Assembly (NCBI RefSeq): GCF_017948485.1 | Contig: NZ_JAFFSX010000006.1 | Coordinates: forward strand, 1-64,000 | Length of the DNA stretch: 64,000 bases | DNA from: Streptomyces sp. GESEQ-35 | GTDB taxonomy: Bacteria; Actinomycetota; Actinomycetes; Streptomycetales; Streptomycetaceae | Direction: 5' to 3' | Shown: positions 8,449 to 16,941 of the stretch, one piece after another | Position numbering within the stretch: position 1 is the first letter of the stretch | Layout: the number at the start of each line of letters is the position of its first letter | The notes under the pieces: generated by a model | Told to the model about the DNA's origin: nothing | The model's input: the letters and a program-made list of their open reading frames with translations, nothing else | The model's database searches: none | Translations under genes and position numbers: made by a program

Positions 8449-9264
8449 GTGGCAGGAGTCGCACGTCGCCGTCTCGATGCGGAGCTGGTCCGCCGGAAGC
8501 TCGCGCGCTCGCGTGAGCATGCCAGCCAGCTGATCGCCGCAGGGCGCGTGACCGTCGGCAAAACCGTCGCGACCAAGTCGGCCACACAGGTGGAGACCGC
8601 GGCGGCGATCGTGGTCCAGACCGACGACAGCGAACCCGAGTATGTGTCGCGTGGCGGGCACAAGCTCGCGGGTGCGCTGGACGTCTTCCTACCCGAGGGT
8701 CTCGTCGTCAAGGGGCGGCGGGCGCTGGACGCGGGGGCGTCCACGGGAGGCTTCACGGACGTACTGCTGCGGGCCGGGGCCGGGCGCGTCGTCGCCGTGG
8801 ACGTCGGATACGGGCAACTCGCGTGGACTCTGCGGAGCGATGAACGCGTCACCGTCAAGGACCGTACGAACGTACGCGAGTTGACGCTTGAGGTGATCGA
8901 TGGGGAGCCCGTGGATCTTGTCGTGGGGGATCTTTCCTTCATCCCGCTCGGACTGGTGCTGCCCGCCCTGGTGCGGTGCGTGCGGCCGGACGCCGATCTG
9001 GTGATGATGGTCAAGCCGCAGTTCGAAGTGGGGAAGGAGCGGCTGGGGAGTGGTGGCGTGGTGCGCAGCCCGGAGCTGAGGGCCGAGGCCGTACGCGGTG
9101 TCGCCCGGCGGGCGTGGGATCTCGGGCTCGGCGTGAAGGGTGTCACCGCCAGTCCCCTGCCCGGACCCTCCGGAAATGTCGAGTATTTTCTGTGGCTGCG
9201 GGCCGGAGCAGCCGAAGTGGACCCGGCCGACGTTGACCGTGCAGTTGCGGAGGGGCCGCGTTGA
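8449..9264 (+). CDS. tlyA: TlyA-family rRNA (2'-O) methyltransferase / hemolysin-like protein
   Basis: 271 aa from GTG 8449, with AGGAG at 8433-8437. An S4 RNA-binding domain occupies about residues 1-65 (RRLDAELVRRKLARSREHA, then YVSRGGHKL); an FtsJ-type Rossmann methyltransferase follows, with the SAM loop LDAGASTGGFTDVLL near residue 90 and DLSFIPLG further on. In mycobacteria TlyA 2'-O-methylates 16S C1409 and 23S C1920 and its loss gives capreomycin resistance; the same role is inferred here. It overlaps nadK by four bases (TTGA), and the order tlyA-nadK-recN is conserved in actinobacteria. Confidence 0.93.
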   Translation: MAGVARRRLDAELVRRKLARSREHASQLIAAGRVTVGKTVATKSATQVETAAAIVVQTDDSEPEYVSRGGHKLAGALDVFLPEGLVVKGRRALDAGASTGGFTDVLLRAGAGRVVAVDVGYGQLAWTLRSDERVTVKDRTNVRELTLEVIDGEPVDLVVGDLSFIPLGLVLPALVRCVRPDADLVMMVKPQFEVGKERLGSGGVVRSPELRAEAVRGVARRAWDLGLGVKGVTASPLPGPSGNVEYFLWLRAGAAEVDPADVDRAVAEGPR

Positions 9265-10166
9265 CACAGAACCGAGCTCGTACTGTTTTCCTGCTCGCCC
9301 ACACGGGCCGGCCTGCGGCGATTCGCAGCGCCGAACTCGTGGTCAAGGGGTTGCTGAGGTCCGGGATCGGCGTACGTGCCCTGGAGCACGAGGCACGTGA
9401 CCTGCCGTTGTCCGACGAGGTGCAGCTCGTCAAGGAGGCGACTCCGCAGTGCCTCGACGGGTGCGAGCTGCTGATCGTGCTGGGCGGCGACGGGACGTTG
9501 CTGCGAGGCGCCGAGTTCGCCCGGGCGTCCGGGGTGCCGATGCTCGGCGTCAATCTCGGGCGGGTCGGGTTCCTGGCCGAGGCCGAGCGGGACGATCTCG
9601 ACAAGGTCGTCGACCGGGTGGTGACGAAGGCGTACGAGGTCGAGGAGCGGATGACCGTCGATGTCGTCGTGCACAGCAACGGCGACATCGTGCATACCGA
9701 CTGGGCGTTGAACGAGGCGGCCGTGCAGAAGGCCGGCGCTGAGAAGCTGCTTGAGGTCGTCCTGGAGATCGATGGGCGGCCGGTCACGGGGTTCGGGTGC
9801 GACGGCATTGTGCTGTCCACTCCGACCGGATCGACGGCGTATGCGTTTTCTGCGGGTGGGCCTGTGGTGTGGCCTGAGGTCGAGGCGCTGTTGATGGTGC
9901 CGATCAGTGCGCATGCGTTGTTTGCGAAACCGTTGGTTACTTCGCCGGATTCTGTGCTGGCCGTTGAGGTGTTGCCGCATATCCCGCCGGGGGTGCTGTG
10001 GTGTGACGGGCGGCGGACTGTCGAGTTGCCGGCGGGCGCGAGGGTTGAGGTGCGGCGGGGGGCTGTGCCGGTGCGGTTGGCTCGGTTGCACCATGCGTCA
10101 TTCACGGATCGGCTGGTGGCGAAGTTTGCGTTGCCGGTGTCCGGGTGGCGGGGTGCGCCTCACTAG
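9261..10166 (+). CDS. nadK: NAD kinase
   Basis: 301 aa from TTG 9261, which overlaps the tlyA stop; a GGAGGGG ribosome site lies at 9249-9255. The hallmark GGDGT is at residues 75-79, followed by LGVNLGRVGFLAE; the substrate-binding NEAAVQ segment and the GSTAYAFSAGGP loop near residue 193 are also present. It phosphorylates NAD to NADP in the cytosol. The unusual TTG start and overlap imply coupling to tlyA. The codon use becomes less GC-biased toward its 3' end (several ttg and ttt codons after 9840). Confidence 0.97.
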   Translation: MTQNRARTVFLLAHTGRPAAIRSAELVVKGLLRSGIGVRALEHEARDLPLSDEVQLVKEATPQCLDGCELLIVLGGDGTLLRGAEFARASGVPMLGVNLGRVGFLAEAERDDLDKVVDRVVTKAYEVEERMTVDVVVHSNGDIVHTDWALNEAAVQKAGAEKLLEVVLEIDGRPVTGFGCDGIVLSTPTGSTAYAFSAGGPVVWPEVEALLMVPISAHALFAKPLVTSPDSVLAVEVLPHIPPGVLWCDGRRTVELPAGARVEVRRGAVPVRLARLHHASFTDRLVAKFALPVSGWRGAPH

Positions 10167-10202
10167 CCATCTGTGGGGGGTGCATGAGGTGCGTCGGCGA
10201 GT

Positions 10203-10252
10203 GCGGGTGTTTCGTGGCTTGTCGCGCAGTTCCCCGCGCCCCTTTAGGTGGG
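10203..10252 (-). repeat. Dispersed intergenic hairpin repeat, copy 1
   Basis: Read on the minus strand this is aggggcgcggggaactgcgcgacaagccac followed by acccgc, the core of a repeat found five times in the window. The leading hairpin half is degraded in this copy. It lies between nadK and recN. Confidence 0.75.
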
Positions 10253-10315
10253 TCCACTCCCCTGGGTGACAGGGTGCCTCGCACTCCTGCCGCTCTACCT
10301 CGTAAGGTCGTGTCC

Positions 10316-12046
10316 GTGTTGGAGGAGATGCGGATACGGTCGCTCGGAGTCATCGACGATGCTGTAGTCGAGTTGTCGCCGGGGTTCACCGCTGTCACCG
10401 GTGAGACCGGTGCCGGTAAGACCATGGTTGTCACCAGCCTCGGGCTGCTGCTCGGTGGGCGGGCGGATCCGGCGCTGGTGCGGATCGGGTCCGAGAAGGC
10501 GGTCGTGGAGGGGCGGATCGGCGTGCCCGAGGGCGCCTCCGCTGCCATCCGGGCCGAGGAGGCCGGGGCGGAGCTCGACGACGGCGTGCTGCTGATCAGC
10601 CGTACCGTTTCCGCCGAGGGGCGGTCGCGGGCGCATCTCGGTGGGCGCAGTGTGCCGGTCGGCATGTTGGCCGAGCTTGCCGATGAGCTGGTGGCCGTGC
10701 ACGGACAGACCGACCAGCAGGGGCTGCTGAAGCTGTCCCGGCAGCGGCAGGCGCTCGACCGTTATGCGGGGGACGCCGTCGCAGGGCCGCTCGCCAAGTA
10801 CGGGGAGGCCTACCGGCGGTTGCGGGCCGTCTCCGTCGAGCTCGACGAGATCACCACACGCGCGCGTGAACGGGCCCAGGAGGCCGACATGCTGCGGTAC
10901 GGACTCGACGAGGTCGCCGGGGTCGAGCCGCGTGCCGGTGAGGATGTCGAGCTGGCCGAGGAGGCCGAGCGGCTGGGGCATGCGGAGGCGCTGGCGTCCG
11001 CCGCAACGGCCGGGCATGCCGCGCTCGCCGGCAATCCGGAGGATCCGGAGGGAGTCGACGCGACGACGCTCGTCGCGGGTGCCCAGCGGGCGCTGGACGC
11101 GGTGCGGTCGCACGACCCGGCGCTGGCCGCGCTGGCGGACCGGATCGGGGAGATCGGGATCCTGCTCGGTGACGTGGCCGGGGAGCTGGCGGGGTACGCC
11201 GACGATCTGGACGCGGATCCGTTGCGGCTGGCCGCGGTGGAGGAACGACGGGCCGCGCTGAATGCCCTGACCCGGAAGTACGGCGAGGATGTCGCCTCCG
11301 TGCTCGCCTGGGCCGAGCAGGGCGCCGCGCGGCTCACCGAGCTGGACGGTGACAATGATCGGCTCGACGAGCTGACCGCCGAGCGGGACGCGCTACGGGC
11401 CGAACTGGGCGGGCTGGCACAGGCGTTGACGGACGCGCGGATGGAGGCCGCCGAGCGGTTCGCCGCCGCGGTGACCGCCGAGCTGGCCTCGCTGGCCATG
11501 CCGCACGCGCGCGTGTCCTTCGACATCCGGCAGACCGAGGACCCCGAGGGCGTCGAGGTCGGCGGGCGTACGGTCGCGTACGGGCCGTCGGGTGTCGACG
11601 AGGTCGAACTGCTGCTGGCCCCGCATCCGGGCGCGCCGCCCCGGCCCATCGCCAAGGGGGCGTCCGGCGGTGAGCTCTCGCGCGTGATGCTGGCCGTGGA
11701 GGTCGTGTTCGCGGGGACCGATCCGGTGCCGACATATCTCTTCGACGAGGTTGACGCCGGTGTCGGTGGCAAGGCGGCCGTGGAGATCGGGCGGCGGCTG
11801 GCGCGGCTCGCCAAGACCGCGCAGGTGGTCGTGGTGACACACCTGCCGCAGGTCGCCGCCTTCGCCGACCGGCAGCTGCTCGTCGAGAAGACCAACGACG
11901 GGTCGGTCACACGGTCCGGTGTGAAGGTCCTCGAAGGGGAGGAGCGGATCCGGGAGTTGTCCCGGATGCTCGCCGGACAGGAGGACTCGGAGACGGCCCG
12001 TGCGCATGCGGAGGAGTTGCTGGCGACGGCTCGGGCGGACGCGTAG
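10316..12046 (+). CDS. recN: DNA repair protein RecN
   Basis: 576 aa from GTG 10316; the ATG at 10328 is too close to the GGAGGA at 10321 to use it. SMC-like ATPase: Walker A (TGETGAGKTM) near residue 30, a central coiled coil with an Ala/Glu-rich heptad pattern, the signature GASGGELSRVMLA, Walker B (YLFDEVDAGVGG), and the D-loop and H-loop (VVTHLPQVA). RecN promotes double-strand break repair by holding DNA ends or sisters together. It follows nadK at 150 bases with a repeat element between, so it may have its own promoter. Length is typical. Confidence 0.97.
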   Translation: MLEEMRIRSLGVIDDAVVELSPGFTAVTGETGAGKTMVVTSLGLLLGGRADPALVRIGSEKAVVEGRIGVPEGASAAIRAEEAGAELDDGVLLISRTVSAEGRSRAHLGGRSVPVGMLAELADELVAVHGQTDQQGLLKLSRQRQALDRYAGDAVAGPLAKYGEAYRRLRAVSVELDEITTRARERAQEADMLRYGLDEVAGVEPRAGEDVELAEEAERLGHAEALASAATAGHAALAGNPEDPEGVDATTLVAGAQRALDAVRSHDPALAALADRIGEIGILLGDVAGELAGYADDLDADPLRLAAVEERRAALNALTRKYGEDVASVLAWAEQGAARLTELDGDNDRLDELTAERDALRAELGGLAQALTDARMEAAERFAAAVTAELASLAMPHARVSFDIRQTEDPEGVEVGGRTVAYGPSGVDEVELLLAPHPGAPPRPIAKGASGGELSRVMLAVEVVFAGTDPVPTYLFDEVDAGVGGKAAVEIGRRLARLAKTAQVVVVTHLPQVAAFADRQLLVEKTNDGSVTRSGVKVLEGEERIRELSRMLAGQEDSETARAHAEELLATARADA

Positions 12047-12084
12047 CGCTCCGCTGGAGGTGGGGCTGTGATGGGCCGTCGGTC

Positions 12085-12139
12085 GTCTGCGGGTCCGTCG
12101 TGGCTGGTCGCGCAGTTCCCCGCGCCCCTTCAGGGCGCT
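12085..12139 (-). repeat. Dispersed intergenic hairpin repeat, copy 2
   Basis: On the minus strand it reads agcgccctgaaggggcgcgg, then ggaactgcgcgaccagccac, then gacggacccgcagac, a nearly complete short-form copy. The gcgccc/ggggcgc hairpin lies nearest the downstream gene. It begins about 40 bases after the recN stop and may help end that transcript. Confidence 0.8.
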
Positions 12140-12195
12140 GCCGAACCGTGGTGGACTTCACCCGACCTGCTTGGCGGGCGGCATAGGGTGTTCGG

Positions 12196-12936
12196 ATGAT
12201 CACCGGTGCCGCCACCTCTCTCGGTCTCTCCGCCCTCCTCACCCGCGCAGCCGTCACCGCTCTCCGTGCCAAGGCCTCGGGTAACCGCTGGCACCGCACG
12301 AACTACGCCGGGCGGACCGTCGAGTTGTACGCCGGACCGGCGGCCGCCCTGGCGACCACCCTCGCCACTGCACGCGTCCGGCCCGCCGCTGCCCTCGCCG
12401 TGGCCGCCGCCGGGGCGTGCGGGGCGTACGACGATGTTGCCAAGGACGACCGGCGGGGCTTCCGGGCTCATCTGGCGGCCCTACGGCACGGCGAAGTCAC
12501 CAGTGGCGTCGTGAAGTTGTTCGGGATCGGGGCCGCCGGGCTGGTCGCCGGGGCGCTGCTCAAGGAGAAGCCCGTCGACAAGGTGCTCGCGGGAGTCGTG
12601 ATCGCCGGAGCCGCGCATTTCGTCAATCTCGTGGACGTACGGCCCGGGAGGGCTGCGGGGGCGGTACTGCTCCTCGGGGCGCCGGGACTGCTGCGGAAGG
12701 GGCCCGGTGCGGACTTGGCCGCCGTCGCCGTGGGAGCTGCCGCTGCCGTGCTGCCCGACGATCTGGGTGAGCGGGCGATGCTCGGTGACACGGGGGTGCA
12801 TGCGCTGGGCGCGGCGCTCGGTGGCGCCGTCGTCGCGAGCAACGGGCGGGCGGGGCTGGTCGCGCACGCCGCCGCCGTCGTGGCCGCGGCGGTGTACGGC
12901 GACAAGATCAGCGAGGCGGCCCGCTCACTCGTGTGA
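12196..12936 (+). CDS. Short MraY/WecA-like membrane protein
   Basis: 246 aa, rich in Ala/Leu membrane segments. It keeps islands typical of polyprenyl-phosphate hexosamine-1-phosphate transferases: the Asp pair in GAYDDVAKDD (near residue 77), the HFVNLVDVRPGRA loop, and AMLGDTGVHALG. These enzymes put a sugar phosphate on undecaprenyl phosphate. The protein is about 100 residues shorter than MraY or WecA and I see no His-rich C-terminal loop, so it may have another substrate or be inactive. ATG 12196 has no ribosome site; a TAGGGT -10-like box at 12184 puts transcription start close to the ATG, so it may be leaderless. A glycosyltransferase gene follows. Confidence 0.75.
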   Translation: MITGAATSLGLSALLTRAAVTALRAKASGNRWHRTNYAGRTVELYAGPAAALATTLATARVRPAAALAVAAAGACGAYDDVAKDDRRGFRAHLAALRHGEVTSGVVKLFGIGAAGLVAGALLKEKPVDKVLAGVVIAGAAHFVNLVDVRPGRAAGAVLLLGAPGLLRKGPGADLAAVAVGAAAAVLPDDLGERAMLGDTGVHALGAALGGAVVASNGRAGLVAHAAAVVAAAVYGDKISEAARSLV

Positions 12937-13117
12937 GTGACCCCGTTGCCGTGCCGCCCAACTGCCTCACCTCGGCGTTCCCACAACGGCCGTACGGCCT
13001 GGCATCCTTGGTGTTGTACGTCGTACGCGTAGGGATCCGCGCGGTACACCCCCTCCGCCCGATCCTTCTGTACGTTTCTTCGTGACCGCCCGACGCCGAA
13101 CCAGGAGCCCCGGCCAC

Positions 13118-14254
13118 GTGAGCCCCGTGAGCAGCCACTCAGCGACCGGTCAGCCGCCGCTGCGCACCGTGCAGGTGCTCGGCGGAGGCAACGCCGGCAG
13201 CAGCGCACATGTGCGTTCGCTGGCGTCCGGGCTCGTCGCTCGGGGCGTGCGGGTCGCCGTGTGCGCCCCCGCCGAGGCCGACCGCGCCTACGACTTCACC
13301 GGCGCCGGGGCCGAGCACGTGCATGTGCCGCGCAGCAGCGATCCGACCTCCGTGGCCGCGCTGCGGGCGGCCTGCGCGGACGCCGACCTGGTGCACGCGC
13401 ACGGCCTGCACGCCTCCTTCCGCACCGTGCTCGCGCTCAGCGGGCGGCGCGTCCCGCTCGTCGTGACGTGGCACAACCGCGCGCATGCCGAAGGGGCGCG
13501 TGCCCATTTCCTGCGCCTGCTGGAACGGCGGGTCGTGAAGACGGCGTCCGTGGTGCTCGGGGCGTCCTCGGACCTGGTGGAGCTGGCCCGTCGCACCGGT
13601 GCCCGTGACGCCCGGCTCGCCGCGGTCGCCCTGCCCGGGTCGCCCAGGCCGGTCGAGCAGGACGACCCCGACCGGCTGCGCCCCAAGGTCCGGGCCGAAC
13701 TCGGCGCGACCGGCCGCCCGTTGCTGATGGCCGTCGGCTCCCTCGACCGGCACCGGGGCTACGACACGCTGCTGGACGCCACGCGCGCGTGGCGCCGCCT
13801 CGACGCCGTGCCCCTCGTCGTGATCGCTGGGGAGGGCCCGCTGCGGGCCGACCTCCAGCGGCGGATCGAGAACGAGGGGTTGCCGGTCCGGCTCATCGGG
13901 CGCCGCGACGACGTGGGCGAACTGCTCGCCGCCGCCGATCTCGCCCTGCTGCCGAGCCGTTGGGAGTCGCGCTCCGTGCTCGCGCAGGAGGCCCTCCACG
14001 CGCGCGTGCCGCTCGTCGCCACAGCGGTCGGCGGCATCCCCGAACTCGTCGGAGACGCCGCGGAACTCGTGCCGTACGGGGACGCGGAAGCACTCGCCGA
14101 CGCGGTGGTGCGCCTGCTCGCGGACCCCGAACGACGGGAACTGCTGAAGGAGAAGGGCGCGCGGCAGGCCGCCACCTGGCCCACCGAGGACGAGACCGTC
14201 GCCCAAGTCCTCAGTGTCTACGACGAGTTGACGCAACCCCGACCCATGATCTAA
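13118..14254 (+). CDS. GT4-family glycosyltransferase
   Basis: 378 aa if it starts at GTG 13118, which has AGGAG ten bases upstream (13103-13107); GTG 13082 is a longer option. It has a GT-B fold pattern: an N-terminal Rossmann half with VLGGGNAGSSAHVRSLASGL and THNR-like (TWHNRAHAEG) segments, and a C-terminal half with LMAVGSLDRHRGYDTLLDA, VIAGEGPLR and the nucleotide-sugar E-x7-E pattern in WESRSVLAQEAL. It is likely cytosolic or membrane-edge, adding a sugar to a lipid or polymer; acceptor unknown. It follows a MraY-like gene, so a shared cell-surface glycan path is possible. Its end overlaps the PucR gene by four bases, tail to tail. Confidence 0.88.
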   Translation: MSPVSSHSATGQPPLRTVQVLGGGNAGSSAHVRSLASGLVARGVRVAVCAPAEADRAYDFTGAGAEHVHVPRSSDPTSVAALRAACADADLVHAHGLHASFRTVLALSGRRVPLVVTWHNRAHAEGARAHFLRLLERRVVKTASVVLGASSDLVELARRTGARDARLAAVALPGSPRPVEQDDPDRLRPKVRAELGATGRPLLMAVGSLDRHRGYDTLLDATRAWRRLDAVPLVVIAGEGPLRADLQRRIENEGLPVRLIGRRDDVGELLAAADLALLPSRWESRSVLAQEALHARVPLVATAVGGIPELVGDAAELVPYGDAEALADAVVRLLADPERRELLKEKGARQAATWPTEDETVAQVLSVYDELTQPRPMI

Positions 14255-15894
14255 AGCACGTGCCGGCGCGCCCGCAGCGCCAGGCTCAACGCCAGTACCG
14301 TCTGCGGGTCGTCGAGGTCCGTGCCGAGCAACTCGCCGATGCGGGCGAGGCGGTTGTAGAGGGTCTGCCGGTTCAGATGCAGTTCCCGGGCCGTCTCCGC
14401 CTTGCGGCCGGCATGCGCCAAGTACGTCTGAAGGGTGGGCAGCAGCGGCGGCTTGGACTTGTTGTCGTGGTCGCGGACCGGGCCGATCGCGCGGTCCACG
14501 AAGGCCGCCAGGTCCGGATGGTCGCGCAGCCGCCACAGCAGCAGGTCGATGTCGAGGCGACGGGCGTCGTACCAGGGGCGGTCCGTCAGGCCCTGCGCCG
14601 CCGTCGCCGTCTCGGCCGCGTGCCGGAGGCCCGCCGACGCCGCCGCCCAGCTGCCGGCCACCCCGACGACCACGACGGGAGGCTGCGCCCCCGGCCGCTG
14701 CATCCCGGCCCGCTCCACACCCGCCCGCAGCGCCGCCGCGACCCGGTCCGCGACGGGCGACCGCTCCGACTCCGAGCGCAGCCCGAGCAGCACCAGGACA
14801 CGGCCCTCCACCGGTCGTACGCCGAGCAGCACCGGCACTCCCACCGACGCCAGCTCCTCCGAGACCGCACGTGCCAGCACCGCCCAACCGCCGCCGGGAG
14901 AGAGCGCGTCGCCGAGCCGCATGACCACGGGCATCAGGGGACTGTCACCCGGCTTGAAGCCCAGCACGCGTGCCTGCGCGGGCGCGTCCTCCGCCGTGAT
15001 ACGGCCTTCGGCGAGGTCGGTGAGGAAGTCGCCGCGGCCGCGTGCCGCCAGCTCCTCCTCCTGGCGGGCCTGCATCAGCACCACGGCCAGGATGCCGGCG
15101 GCCCGCTCGGCGGCCATGCGGTGCACGGGCGCCAGCGGGGCCCGCACGGGCAGCAGGACGAGACGGGCCCGCACCGACCCCGCTCCGGGGCCGCCGCCCG
15201 GCACGTCCACGAGCACCGACCCGGCCGGCGGCGGGGCGTCCTTGTGCTGGCCGCGCAGCCCCTCCCACACCTGGAGCGGATCCGCGCCCTCGGGCCCTGC
15301 GCCGGCGGCATACAGCAGCTGGCCGTCCGTCGTCTCCAGGAAGACCGGGTTGCCGCAGAAGTCGGCCAGGATGCCGAGCACCTGTGGTACCCCGCCGCCG
15401 CCCAACAGGGCCTCCGTGCACCGCCGGTGCACCTCTTCGGCGCGCTGCAACAACGCGTAGTGGCCGTTGACGATCTCGGTGTGGATCTCCTCGGTGACCG
15501 CCACGAACGGCACCTCGCGGTGCAGCTGGACCAGGGGGAGACCGGCGCTGCGGGCCGTCTCGACGAGGGCGGCGGGCAGGCGGGTGAAGCGCGGGCCCAG
15601 CTCCACCACCAGGGCCGCGATTCCGCGCTCGGCCAGGGTCCGGACGAACGCCCGCTGCTCGGCCGGACGGGTGCCGAGCCCGTATCCCGTCGTCAGGAGC
15701 AGCTCGCCGCCCTTGAGCAGCGAGGCGATGTTCGGGACCTCGCCCGCGTGCACCCAGCGCACCGTCCGTTGCAGCCGGTCGGCGCCCGCGAGGACCTCGG
15801 GGAGTCCGCTGCGCAGCCCGGGCAGCTCCAGCGCCCGCTGAATGGTGATCCCGGCGCCCTGGCTCTCGAAACGGCTGTCCGTGCGGCTGTCCAT
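14251..15894 (-). CDS. PucR-family transcriptional regulator
   Basis: 547 aa from ATG 15894 (MDSRTDSRF); an in-frame ATG at 15918 is possible and neither has a good ribosome site. The N-terminal PucR domain starts with TIQRALELPGLRSG and LLKGGELLLTTGYGLG; a GAF-like middle region follows; the C-terminus has the PucR helix-turn-helix block (LQTYLAHAGRKAETA, then NRQTLYNRLARIGELLG). Members sense purine or amine catabolites and activate uptake and breakdown genes. It is divergent from the LLM oxidoreductase gene (97 bases between starts), a likely target. No operator could be assigned. Confidence 0.92.
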   Translation of the reverse strand: MDSRTDSRFESQGAGITIQRALELPGLRSGLPEVLAGADRLQRTVRWVHAGEVPNIASLLKGGELLLTTGYGLGTRPAEQRAFVRTLAERGIAALVVELGPRFTRLPAALVETARSAGLPLVQLHREVPFVAVTEEIHTEIVNGHYALLQRAEEVHRRCTEALLGGGGVPQVLGILADFCGNPVFLETTDGQLLYAAGAGPEGADPLQVWEGLRGQHKDAPPPAGSVLVDVPGGGPGAGSVRARLVLLPVRAPLAPVHRMAAERAAGILAVVLMQARQEEELAARGRGDFLTDLAEGRITAEDAPAQARVLGFKPGDSPLMPVVMRLGDALSPGGGWAVLARAVSEELASVGVPVLLGVRPVEGRVLVLLGLRSESERSPVADRVAAALRAGVERAGMQRPGAQPPVVVVGVAGSWAAASAGLRHAAETATAAQGLTDRPWYDARRLDIDLLLWRLRDHPDLAAFVDRAIGPVRDHDNKSKPPLLPTLQTYLAHAGRKAETARELHLNRQTLYNRLARIGELLGTDLDDPQTVLALSLALRARRHVL

Positions 15895-15990
15895 GCAGCG
15901 GACGGTACCTGCGTCCATGCTCCCGCAACATCTCCGGGACGATCTTGGTCGCCTCGATTGAGGTGATCGCGGCCGGGTACACGCGCCGCC

Positions 15991-16941
15991 ATGGACATCA
16001 GCGTGGTCGCCGTTGCGCGTGAGGACGACAGTCCGGTCGAGGAGCCGCTGCGGGTCGCCGCGCTCGCCGACCGGCTCGGGTACCGCGAGGTGTGGGCCGG
16101 TGAGGGGCCGACGTGGGACGCGTTCGTGCTCGCCACGGCGATCGGGCGGGCCACCGAGCGGGTCGCGCTGACGGCCGGGCCCGTGGCGGTGTCCGTGCGT
16201 GACCCGTTCACGATCGCCCGGGGCGCCGCCTCCTGCGCCGCCGTCACCGGCCGGCCGGTCGGGGTGGCGTTGGGCACGTCCAGCAAGCGGGTGGTCGAGG
16301 GTGTGCACGGGCGGCCGCGGGTCAGGCCGGCCGCCGTACTGGAGGAGAGCGCGGCTGCCCTACGAGACCTGCTGCACGGCGCGTACGGCGAGCCGGTCAT
16401 GCCCGGCAGTGTCTTCCGGCGGCGTCAGCAGCCGCCCGGTGGACCGCTCACCGTGGCCGCGTTCGGCGACCGTGCGATCGCCACGGCCGTCGCGCACGCC
16501 GACCGCCTGCTGCTCGACATCGTGTCCCCGGAGCAGGTCCGTACCCTGCGCGCCCGGATGATCGACGCCGCCGGCGGCCGTACGCCGCCCCGGCTGGCCG
16601 CCTGGCTGCCCGCGGCCGTCGAACCGGGGCCACAGGCGCTCGCCCAGGTCCTGCGGAGCGTCGTCGGCTATCTGACCGTGCCCGGCTACAGCGACATGTT
16701 CGCCGCGGCGGGCTTCGGAGCTGCGGTGGACCTGGCGGCCGCCGGCGCCGACCCCGACACCCTGTTCCGCGCCCTGCCGCCCGAGGCCGCCGCGTCGGTC
16801 GGTCTGGTCGGTGACCTCGATACGGTACGCGCCCGGATCGACGCCTACGCCGAAGCCGGCCTCGACGAGATCGCCCTGGTCCCGGCGACGGCGGGCGACC
16901 CGGGCGGAGAGCGGACACTGACGGCGCTCAGGCCGGCCTGA
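15991..16941 (+). CDS. LLM-class F420-dependent oxidoreductase
   Basis: 316 aa from ATG 15991. Luciferase-like TIM barrel: the N-terminus MDISVVAVAREDDSP, the AALADRLGYREVWAGEG helix-strand, and the TERVALTAGPVAVSVRDPFTIAR segment are typical of F420-using monooxygenases and reductases of actinobacteria. F420 rather than FMN is inferred from family and host. Substrate unknown. The last 14 bases overlap the convergent FAD oxidase gene, and the PucR-type regulator lies divergently upstream. Confidence 0.88.
   Translation: MDISVVAVAREDDSPVEEPLRVAALADRLGYREVWAGEGPTWDAFVLATAIGRATERVALTAGPVAVSVRDPFTIARGAASCAAVTGRPVGVALGTSSKRVVEGVHGRPRVRPAAVLEESAAALRDLLHGAYGEPVMPGSVFRRRQQPPGGPLTVAAFGDRAIATAVAHADRLLLDIVSPEQVRTLRARMIDAAGGRTPPRLAAWLPAAVEPGPQALAQVLRSVVGYLTVPGYSDMFAAAGFGAAVDLAAAGADPDTLFRALPPEAAASVGLVGDLDTVRARIDAYAEAGLDEIALVPATAGDPGGERTLTALRPA

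Noticed and set aside
8081..8533. Alternative plus-strand frame across the small gene and the tlyA start
   Set aside because: It conflicts with the 95-aa gene and tlyA, both of which have better starts, and its sequence is Arg/Pro-rich shadow.
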